This document shows, piece after piece, positions 9,032 through 16,500 of a stretch of 39,930 nucleotides of DNA. The notes below the pieces were generated by a model, which saw only the letters and a program-made list of their open reading frames with translations, was not told where the DNA came from and made no database searches. The translations under genes were made by a program, and so were the position numbers. The first letter of the stretch is position 1. Each line of letters opens with the position of its first letter. Source of the stretch: Parabacteroides sp. An277 (lineage in GTDB: Bacteria; Bacteroidota; Bacteroidia; Bacteroidales; Tannerellaceae); NCBI RefSeq assembly GCF_002159645.1, contig NZ_NFJB01000029.1, forward strand, positions 1 through 39,930, in the 5' to 3' direction.

Positions 9032-9078
9032 ATCTTTTGTTGTTTTATCTTTTTAGATTGCAATATTAGTCCTTTTTG

Positions 9079-9086
9079 CAAAAATA
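9079..9086 (-). promoter_or_regulatory. Bacteroidetes -7 box for the GH88 operon
   Basis: On the minus strand this reads TATTTTTG, matching TAnnTTTG, about 48 bp before the GH88 start codon. No clear -33 TTTG is at the usual spacing, as expected for an activator-dependent promoter under the hybrid two-component regulator. Confidence 0.5.
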
Positions 9087-9142
9087 ACGGATTATCCTTA
9101 TTCCGACCCGTAAGATTTGTCCAAAAATTGTGTCATTATTAT

Positions 9143-9197
9143 CCAAACTTTTGGAAATACCGAAGGAAAGTTTCGGAGACAGGCAGGAAAACTTTCC
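9143..9197. repeat. Cluster of short palindromes upstream of the GH88 promoter
   Basis: Three imperfect palindromes follow one another: CCAAACTTTTGG (9143-9154), CCGAA-N7-TTCGG (9160-9176) and GGAAAACTTTCC (9186-9197). Their centres are about 20 and 23 bp apart. The GGAAA..TTTCC core recurs in array E and, in part, in array G. They may be operator sites for the divergent unit or remnants of an array like the others. Confidence 0.5.
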
Positions 9198-9217
9198 GAC
9201 GTGCCGATGCTTTCTTT

Positions 9218-9297
9218 ACGTATCGTCGATATTTCTTTATCTTTAGGCTAAAGATATATACATATCGTCGATATTTGTATAAACATCGACGATACGT
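9218..9297 (-). repeat. 80-bp phased palindromic element, copy 1
   Basis: Its reverse complement is 69/80 identical, without gaps, to 31078-31157. Palindromic sites ATCGWCGAT are centred at 9226, 9268 and 9289, and a hairpin ATCTTTA-GGC-TAAAGAT (9239-9255) is centred at 9247. The four centres are therefore exactly 21 bp apart. The outer 13 bp form a perfect inverted repeat (ACGTATCGTCGAT / ATCGACGATACGT), extended outward by CTTTCTT / AAGAAAAG. It contains no ORF of note and lies between the GH88 promoter region and the invertase 3' end. Confidence 0.85.
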
Positions 9298-9329
9298 GAA
9301 GAAAAGATAGTTAGGAACGGAAGTTTTCT

Positions 9330-9357
9330 TGCCTATGTTGGGAACTTTTCATAGGCA
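9330..9357 (-). terminator. Possible terminator hairpin of the invertase gene
   Basis: Inverted repeat TGCCTATG / CATAGGCA (8 bp, 12-nt loop) lies 12 bp after the invertase stop codon on the minus strand. The sequence after it is AAGAAAAC rather than a T-run, so intrinsic termination is uncertain. Confidence 0.35.
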
Positions 9358-9368
9358 GAAAAATAAGT

Positions 9369-9971
9369 TTAGCCACTTGTGTTGATGCGTTTTAAATGCC
9401 TGTTGAGCGTGTTATAAGAGCATTTCAGGCGTCGGCAAATCTCGGCTTTCGACTTTCCTTTCGTAATCATTTCGCGAATAAGTTCCTCTTTTCCGGATAG
9501 TTTGAATTTGGATATCGATTGTCCGTGCCTACGTCCGAGTTTCTTGCCTTCGGCTTTGCGCCGAGCCCAACCTTCGCGCGTTCGTTGGCTAATCAATTCC
9601 CGCTCGATTTGCGCCACCAATCCGAAAGCGAACGCCAGTATTTGTGAATTGATGTTATCGTCCAATACATAATCTTCCTTAATGGCCCGAACAGCCACCC
9701 GTTTCAAAATGCAAATATTTAACACGCCCATGATTTCCATCAAATTGCGTCCCAGGCGGCTTATCTCGGAAAGAATCAGCGTATCGCCCTTTTTCAAGCG
9801 ATTCAATAGCTTTCCCAATTTGCGATCGCGGGCGGATTTGGTGCCTGAGACGGTTTCGCTTACCCAATGATCCACCTTGAATCCTTGTGCCCGTACATAT
9901 CTCTCAATCTCGTAACGTTGGTTCTTGACCGTCTGCTTGCCGGTCGAAACCCGGATGTATGCGTATACCAT
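9369..9971 (-). CDS. Serine-type DNA invertase, Mpi-like
   Basis: A 200-residue small serine recombinase of the resolvase/invertase family. The nucleophile is in YAYIRVSTGKQT (S9). The catalytic core includes DTLILSEISRLGRNLMEIM, and the helix linker is LAFAFGLVAQIERELISQRTREG. The C-terminus (about 150-198) is a helix-turn-helix that binds the crossover sites. In Bacteroides the relative Mpi flips many promoter segments genome-wide. Here it sits as a single gene between two polysaccharide units, convergent with neither, and 70 bp from an 80-bp palindromic element. No classical pair of inverted repeats around a promoter was confirmed nearby, so its targets are unknown and may be elsewhere. 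Confidence 0.88.
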   Translation of the reverse strand: MVYAYIRVSTGKQTVKNQRYEIERYVRAQGFKVDHWVSETVSGTKSARDRKLGKLLNRLKKGDTLILSEISRLGRNLMEIMGVLNICILKRVAVRAIKEDYVLDDNINSQILAFAFGLVAQIERELISQRTREGWARRKAEGKKLGRRHGQSISKFKLSGKEELIREMITKGKSKAEICRRLKCSYNTLNRHLKRINTSG

Positions 9972-10103
9972 ATTCTATATAGATTTATATTTCACTTTAA
10001 ACGTCCCTCTAAAATGAAATACCTCCTTGCCAAATCCTTATAAATAGATAATTACTATCGTTTTTTTGGACGATTATGGCTTCTTTTTCTCCTTTTTGAT
10101 GCG

Positions 10104-10111
10104 TATTTTTG
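10104..10111 (+). promoter_or_regulatory. Bacteroidetes -7 box for the GH105/lyase gene
   Basis: TATTTTTG matches TAnnTTTG and lies 29 bp before the chosen ATG at 10141. This spacing supports that start over the upstream in-frame ATG at 10066, which would lie before the promoter. Confidence 0.55.
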
Positions 10112-10140
10112 CAAATAGAATCAAAAAAAGCATAGGACAA

Positions 10141-13086
10141 ATGAAGAAACTTATTCTTTTGCTGGGGCTCTTGGCGGGTTCTTGGATGGCTTGGGCCGAG
10201 CAACCTCTCACGAAAGCAGACGTAAGGCAGACGATGCGACGCGTGGCCGATTGGCAAATCGCCCATATTGGCGCCTCGCCTCATGGGGAACTTAATTGGG
10301 TGAACGCGACATTTTATTTAGGATTAAGCCGCTGGGCGGAAATCGCCGAAGATGTGAATGGAGACGATACCTACTATAAGTGGCTCCGACGATTAGGGGC
10401 ACGAAATTATTGGCAAGTGGACCAACGGATGTATCATGCGGACGACGTGTGCATCGCCCAAACCTACCTCGACCTTTATCGGAAATATCGAGACGAAGCG
10501 ATGTGGATTCCGACTCTGGCGCGCACGGAATGGGTCATGGCGCACCCTTCGTCCGGTTCGTTTGCGCTGGATTATGCAGATGCCCGCACGTTAGAACGTT
10601 GGACATGGTGCGATGCCCTCTTTATGGCGCCTCCGGTGTATGCCCGGCTCTATGCATTGACCGGCGATAAGTCCTACCTCCGCTTCATGGATAAGGAATA
10701 CAAAGAGACCTACCAGCACCTCTTCGATAAAGAGGCGCATCTTTTCTATCGAGACCATCGCTACATCGGACAAAAGGAAGCGAACGGCGAGAAGGTGTTT
10801 TGGAGCCGGGGCAATGGTTGGGTTGTCGGTGGATTGGTGGAAATCCTGCGCGTCCTTCCAGAAGAGGACAAGAAATACCGCCCCTTCTACGAGCAATTGT
10901 TCGTCGAGCTTTGTACCCGTATCCTGGAGCTGCAACAGGCGGATGGTTTCTGGCGGGCGAGTCTCTTGGACCCGGATTCCTATCCTTCGCCCGAAACGAG
11001 CGGGACGGGATTCTTCCTCTATGGTTTTGCATACGGTATCAACCAAGGTCTATTGCCTCGGGATAAGTTCATGCCCGCGTTGGAAAAGGGATGGCGTGCG
11101 ATGTGTTCGGTCGTAGACGAAGACGGGCGGCTGGGATTTGTCCAACCAGTCGGAGCCGATCCGCGGAGCGTATCGCGCGAGATGACCGAATCCTACGGGC
11201 CCGGTGCTTTCCTCTTGGCCGGAAGCGAAATCTACCCGATGGCCAGTGACGAGCTGGCTTTCCATACCATCTCGCCGGAACGCGTGCGGGAAATCGCCTC
11301 CATGCTTCCGGATAAACCCGAAGGCGTGGGCGTTACTTACAAAGACCGTACCTTTTGGAGGCAAATCGCTGCCCTGCCTGAAGCGCAGGCTTTGTTGGAA
11401 GAGGCCAACCGGAATCTGGCGGAAGGAATGCCTCCCTTTGTCGATTCGCTCTATCTCCACCTGAACAAGACGGGCGTCCGCCTGCCAGGGGAGAACATGA
11501 TGAATGCCCGCTATTATTATGTCTTCCGCCTGGCGTTGGCCGAGTGTATCGAGAACAAAGGGCGCTTCACGAAAGCTATCCGGAAAGGCATTGAGGAGCT
11601 GTGTGCCCAGAAGCCCTGGTCTATCCCGGCGCACGACCGCAACCTGAACAATTACTACGGGCGGGATTATTACGTGGATTTGGTGGTCGCTACCTCAGGG
11701 AATAGCCTGGCTCAATGCCTCTACCTTTTAGACGACAAACTTCCGGCCGAGACGCGCGCCTTGGCCATGAGCGCCTTCCGCGAGAAGGTATTCCGCCCTG
11801 TCGTCCGCTGTCTGGAAGAGACGGAACCCTTCTTTTGGTTCACGGTGACGAACAATTGGAACTCGGTTTGTCTAGCGGGTGTCACCGGCGCTGCATTGGC
11901 CCTTCTCCCGGACAAAGAGGAGCGAGCTTACTTCGTGGCGATGGCCGAGAAATACCAGGCGTATGGCATGAAGGGCTATGCCGACGATGGTTATTGCAGC
12001 GAGGGCGTGGGTTATTACAACTATGGCTTTGCCGCTTATCTCTTGCTACGCGAGGAGGTGTGTCGCGCCACGCAAGGGCAAATCGATTTCTTCCGCCTCC
12101 CGAAGTTCGTCCATTTGGCGCAATATGGGAAGAATATCCAAATCCTGAACGGGGTTTGCCCGGCCTATTCGGATTGTCGGATTGGCATGACTCCCGCTTC
12201 GTTCGTGACGGATTATTGTGCCCGTGCCTTGGGCATGGAAACATCGCCCGTCCGTTACCGCGTCCCTGCGATGACGGATAATTTCTCTTTGCACCTCATT
12301 TATCTGTTTCCCGCCCCTGCTTGGACGATTGACATGACGCCCGAGATGACCGAGGCCCTGAAAGAAAGTTCCGACCCGCTCCATACGCTCTATCCGTTGG
12401 CGGAAATCTTCCTCGCCCGCCCGGCGGAGGGGACTGCCTGCCGCATGGGCATTTCCTTTAAGGCGGGACACAACGGCGAGAGCCACAACCACAACGACGT
12501 AGGCTCGTATTGCGTGGTCGTGGGGCAGGAGACGATGGCGGGCGATATGGGCGGTCCCTTCTCGTATCCGGGTGATTTCTTCGATAGCGATGCTTACAAG
12601 TATCCTATTAAGAACTCCTTCGGGCATCCGCTGCCTGTCGTAGACGGCCACTTACAGCAGGAAGGGAAGAGGGCGAAAGGGCGAATCCTTAGCCTGGAGA
12701 CCGGCTCCGTCGTGGATAGCGCCCGGATAGACCTCGCTGCTGCCTATCCGCAAGTCGACGCGCTCCAAAAGCTCACCCGCACTTTCCTCTACGACCGTAC
12801 CGGAAAAGGAAGTTTCCAGGTTGCGGACCAATTTTCGGCTCAACAGCCGATTACCTTCGAAACAGCCCTCACGACCCGCGCCGCTTGGAAGCTCCTCTCC
12901 GACACGCAGCTCGAACTCACCTCCGGCGAAGAGACGCTCCGCGTGCAAATCGAGGCTTCCGCGCCTGTCCGCTTCTCGGCCGACACGATTGAAGTGAATT
13001 GCCCGCCCTACACGCGCATCGGCATTGCCCTGAAAGGGAAGGCGAAGGAGGGCTTTATCCGCCTGCTCCTGCTCCCGAGGGAATAA
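10141..13086 (+). CDS. Two-domain GH105 unsaturated uronyl hydrolase / heparinase II-III-type lyase
   Basis: A 981-residue exported protein starting at the ATG before MKKLILLLGLLAGSWMAWA (signal peptide). Residues about 25-390 are a GH105 domain: MRRVADWQ, DDVCIAQTYLDLY, WTWCDALFMAPP with the catalytic Asp, FWSRGNGWVVGGL and ETSGTGFFLYGFAYGI. Residues about 420-980 look like a heparinase II/III-type lyase: an alpha-toroid with FTVTNNWNSVC (about 570) and CSEGVGYYNYGF (about 617-630), then a beta-sandwich starting with the metal/His motif ESHNHNDVGSY (about 780). One chain could thus cleave a uronate polymer by elimination and remove the resulting unsaturated uronate. The lyase half may belong to a recently defined PL family (PL37 has a similar layout as I recall). 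It is monocistronic and divergent from the GH88 operon. Confidence 0.88.
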   Translation: MKKLILLLGLLAGSWMAWAEQPLTKADVRQTMRRVADWQIAHIGASPHGELNWVNATFYLGLSRWAEIAEDVNGDDTYYKWLRRLGARNYWQVDQRMYHADDVCIAQTYLDLYRKYRDEAMWIPTLARTEWVMAHPSSGSFALDYADARTLERWTWCDALFMAPPVYARLYALTGDKSYLRFMDKEYKETYQHLFDKEAHLFYRDHRYIGQKEANGEKVFWSRGNGWVVGGLVEILRVLPEEDKKYRPFYEQLFVELCTRILELQQADGFWRASLLDPDSYPSPETSGTGFFLYGFAYGINQGLLPRDKFMPALEKGWRAMCSVVDEDGRLGFVQPVGADPRSVSREMTESYGPGAFLLAGSEIYPMASDELAFHTISPERVREIASMLPDKPEGVGVTYKDRTFWRQIAALPEAQALLEEANRNLAEGMPPFVDSLYLHLNKTGVRLPGENMMNARYYYVFRLALAECIENKGRFTKAIRKGIEELCAQKPWSIPAHDRNLNNYYGRDYYVDLVVATSGNSLAQCLYLLDDKLPAETRALAMSAFREKVFRPVVRCLEETEPFFWFTVTNNWNSVCLAGVTGAALALLPDKEERAYFVAMAEKYQAYGMKGYADDGYCSEGVGYYNYGFAAYLLLREEVCRATQGQIDFFRLPKFVHLAQYGKNIQILNGVCPAYSDCRIGMTPASFVTDYCARALGMETSPVRYRVPAMTDNFSLHLIYLFPAPAWTIDMTPEMTEALKESSDPLHTLYPLAEIFLARPAEGTACRMGISFKAGHNGESHNHNDVGSYCVVVGQETMAGDMGGPFSYPGDFFDSDAYKYPIKNSFGHPLPVVDGHLQQEGKRAKGRILSLETGSVVDSARIDLAAAYPQVDALQKLTRTFLYDRTGKGSFQVADQFSAQQPITFETALTTRAAWKLLSDTQLELTSGEETLRVQIEASAPVRFSADTIEVNCPPYTRIGIALKGKAKEGFIRLLLLPRE

Positions 13087-13092
13087 AAAGTC

Positions 13093-13294
13093 TCTTTCAT
13101 ATCCCTCTTGGGGTGGACTGATATGAGCATGTCCTCTTTCATATCTCTCTTGGGGTGGACTGATATGAGCGTGTCCTCTTTCATATCCCTCTTGGGGTGG
13201 ACTGATATGAGCGTGTCTTCTTTCATATCCCTCTTTGGGTGGACTGATATGAGCGTGTCCTCTTTCATATCCTTCTTGGGGTGGATTGATATGA
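13093..13294. repeat. Array C: 42-bp tandem palindromic repeat, 5 units
   Basis: The box TCATATC starts at 13097, 13139, 13181, 13223 and 13265, exactly 42 bp apart. Each unit contains TCATATC-N16-GATATGA, a 7-bp inverted repeat. The units differ at only a few bases. The array starts 7 bp after the GH105/lyase stop codon, so it would be the 3' UTR of that transcript. Because 42 is a multiple of three it stays open in several frames, but the encoded repeats look artificial. Function is unknown. Confidence 0.92.
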
Positions 13295-13308
13295 AATACT
13301 CCTCCGGT

Positions 13309-13544
13309 GTGTTCCCGTTCGGGAAGGGGAACACAAAGAGATGTTCCGGTGTGTTCCCCCTCAGGAGGGAGAACACAAAGAAATGCTCCGATGTGTTCCC
13401 CTTCAGGAGGGAGAACACAAAGAAATGCTCCGATGTGTTCCCCTTCAAGAGGGAGAACACAAAGAGATGCTCCGATGTGTTCCCCTTCAAGAGGGAGAAC
13501 ACAAAAAGATGCTCCGGTGTGTTCCCATTCGGGAAGGGGAACAC
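13309..13544. repeat. Array D: 42-bp tandem hairpin repeat, 6 units
   Basis: Units start at 13309, 13351, 13393, 13435, 13477 and 13519, again exactly 42 bp apart, but unrelated in sequence to array C. Each has a 26-nt hairpin with outer stem GTGTTC / GAACAC and about 12 pairs in all. At one inner pair the units show U-A (first and last), C-G (second) and U-G (third to fifth), which keeps pairing. The two end units resemble each other more than the four inner ones. The array ends 36 bp before the 3' end of the sensor gene, so it lies in that gene's 3' UTR on the minus strand. Confidence 0.92.
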
Positions 13545-13580
13545 ACCGGAGGTTTCCGGAAGCAATCCGTACCGCTTTTT

Positions 13581-16500
13581 CTACGTATTGGATTTCTGCT
13601 TCAGCTCGCGGCGGAAGGTCTGCGGCGAGGTGCCGAATCGCTCTTTGAAGCATAGGCTGAAATAGCGGACCGCGCTGAATCCGCACTGTTCGCTCACTTC
13701 CGCAATCGACAAGGAGGGATATTGGCGGAACAGCTGTTCGGCCGCTCGCATACGGATGTTAGTAATGAAGGCATTGGGCGTAGAGCCGGTGAGGAGTTTG
13801 AACTTCGAGAAAAGCGTCGAGCGGCCTATGCCGATTTCGCGGCAGAGCCATGGGATGTCGAACTCCGGGTTGTCGAGATGCTTGACGATGATGTCTTCCG
13901 CTTTGCGGAGTATCGTTTGGTCGAAGGGGCTGATGCCGGAGAGGTCCATTTCGGCAACGGGCTTCTTTTCGAATTGTTTCTGGAGGAGCATCCGGTTGTG
14001 CAAGAGGCTTTTTACCCGCGCCAGGAGGATACGGGCGTCGAAGGGCTTGGTGATATAATCGTCCGCGCCCTGGCTGAAGCCCTCCACGTTCTGTTCGGGC
14101 GTATTCAAGGCCGTGAGCAAGATGACAGGGATGTGACACAACTCCGGGTCGCTTTTGAGCTGGGCGCAAAGCTCCGTCCCGCTCATTTCGGGCATCATGA
14201 CGTCGCTCATGACCAAGTCAGGCATCTTGCTGTGTGCTACCGCCAGCGCCTCTTTCCCGTTCGGAGCTGTCAAGACCGTATAGAACTTGCGGAATATATT
14301 TTTGAGTATCAGGCGCATTTCGGCGTTATCGTCGACCAGCAATACCGTATAGGGGTATTCCGGCATCAAGGAGTCGCTTGGTTCTTCTTCCAGTTGCATG
14401 TGGCTGAACGAGTAGTCGGAAATCGTGTCGCGTATCTCTTTCCGATTGCTCCAGTGGATGCGTTTGTCGTTTTGATACGCCTGTTTGGAGAGCGGAAGGT
14501 AGACGGTAAAGATGCTGCCCGCCCCCGGAATGCTCTCGACCGTGATGTGTCCGTGATGCAGCTCGACGATTTTCTTCGTCAGGGCCAAGCCGATGCCCGT
14601 TCCCGCCATCTGCTCCGTTACGTCCTGGTGTTTGCCTTGATAAAAGCGGTCGAAGATATGCGGGATGTCTTCCGGTGCGATGCCAATGCCGGTATCACTT
14701 ACAGAGACCTTCACCACCTCGTCCCCAGCTTCGACTTTCACCCGGATTTCCTTTCCGTTGGGCGTATATTTGAAGGCATTGGAAAGCAAGTTGGTAAAGA
14801 CCTTGCGCAATTGCTGGTCGTCGAACCACCCGAAGATGTTTTCCGGTATCGCATCGAAGCAATAAGAGATGCTGCGATGCTGGGCGTAATAGGTAAAGGA
14901 GGTGAAGATGTCGTGTATGAAAAGACAAATGTTCAATTGAGACAACTCCAGCTTGACCTTGCTCTGAGAGAATTTGCGGAAGTCCAACAGGTCGGACACC
15001 AGGCGCGTCATGATTTGGGAATGTTGTTTGATGCGTTGAAGTTTGCAGTACAACGAATCCGGAAGCCGGTCTTCCAATAACGAATCCACATAGCTCACGA
15101 TAAGCGTAAGCGGGGTACGCAATTCATGGCTCACACTGGTAAAGAAGTTCATCTTTTCCCGGTTAGCTTCCTCGGCAAACCGCGCTTGCATCCGTTCCCT
15201 TTCCAACGAGAACTCCAACGATTGTTGCTTCCGTTTTTCCTCTTCCAACGATAAGGCCAGTTCGCTTTGCTTTCGTTTCTCGCTCTCCAGTGACAAAGCC
15301 AGTTCGCTCTGTTTCCGTTTTTCGCTCTCCAGCGACAAAGCCAGTTTATGTTTCTGGTACCGGTTCCATATCCAATAACAGATAGCCGAACTTAGGATAA
15401 GCAGGTAAAGCAAAATGGCCCACCAAGAGGCATAAAGCGGCGTTGCAATATGGATGCGCATCACCTGTTGAGGTTCCTGGCTCCCTGCGAGGCGAACGGA
15501 GAGCGTATAGTTACCCGGACGTAGTTTCGTATAGCGAATGACTTGTGTCGGCGCGGGAGTCCACTCTTCATCGAAACCTTCCAATTTGTATTCATACAAG
15601 ACATTGGTATGTTGGTAAATGTCGCCCTGTAATTGGAAACGAAAGGTTAGATTGTTTTGATGGGATTGCAGACGAAGTTCACGTATGAAAGGCAGAGCTT
15701 GCGTTAAGATGCCGCTCTCGTCTCCCGGAGAAATCAAGATATTGTTTACCCATAAAGCCGAGAAATAAGGCGCATACGAACGGCTATAAGCAAATTCATC
15801 CAACGAAAAGAAGGTGACGCCTTTCGTGTCTCCTACATATACCCATTGCCCATCGGTATAAAGTCCGCATCCGTCGATGACGGAAGTGCCCGATGAATAA
15901 GCATCCAATTCCAACGTTTTTATTTGTTTTTGGGCAAGCGAGAGCAAGGAGATGCCCGCATCACCCAGTACTAACAAGCGTGTACTATCCACCGCTTGCA
16001 TGGCATAGCAATAATCGCTCGGAAGACCTCCGTTTGTCTCCGAGAAATGAAGCAACGTCTCGTCTTTCTTTTGGAAGAAATAAATGCCCGAGCCCAGTGT
16101 GCATACATACAATCCCTCAGGTCGGGCTAAGATTTGGCTAACGCTTCCCCGCTCGCCATACGAATCTAACCAGACGGTCTTCTTATGGGGTATGTCAGTC
16201 AAAGAGAAATAGGTGAAGGATTGTTCGCCCATGAGGTACATTGTCCCTTCCTCATCAATATCAAACCATTCACAATAGCGATTATCTACTACGCGTTCGA
16301 ACCGGTTTTGGTCAATATCGAGGCGGAAGATGCCTTCGCGGGAAGAGACGTACAAATCTCCTTTCCACATCTTCAGGTGATGGATGATAGCCCCAGGCCC
16401 ATTCCCGTCGGTAGGCGAAGATTGGTACGGAAGATAATGATAAAACAGACGTGTTGAACGATCGTAGCGTGATAATCCACCGAGATAAGTCCCGATAAAA

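Noticed and set aside
9218-9297. Firm call of an invertible promoter flipped by the adjacent invertase
   Set aside because: The 13-bp inverted repeat is present, but no clear TAnnTTTG box points out of the segment, and copy 2 has a mismatched outer pair. It is kept as a hypothesis only.
9128-9310. 60-residue plus-strand ORF over the palindromic region
   Set aside because: Low-complexity Tyr/Arg-rich translation of the palindromic element, with no sign of selection as protein.
10066-10140. Upstream start for the GH105/lyase protein
   Set aside because: It precedes the -7 box at 10104 and hides a normal signal peptide that starts at 10141.
13108-13665. Open frames on both strands through arrays C and D coding for repetitive peptides
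   Set aside because: They are open only because 42 is a multiple of three. They exist in several frames and on both strands, lack a promoter or signal, and run into the antisense of the HTCS gene.
13722-15080. 452-residue ORF on the plus strand
   Set aside because: It is the antisense shadow of the HTCS kinase/receiver region, whose motifs are unambiguous on the minus strand.
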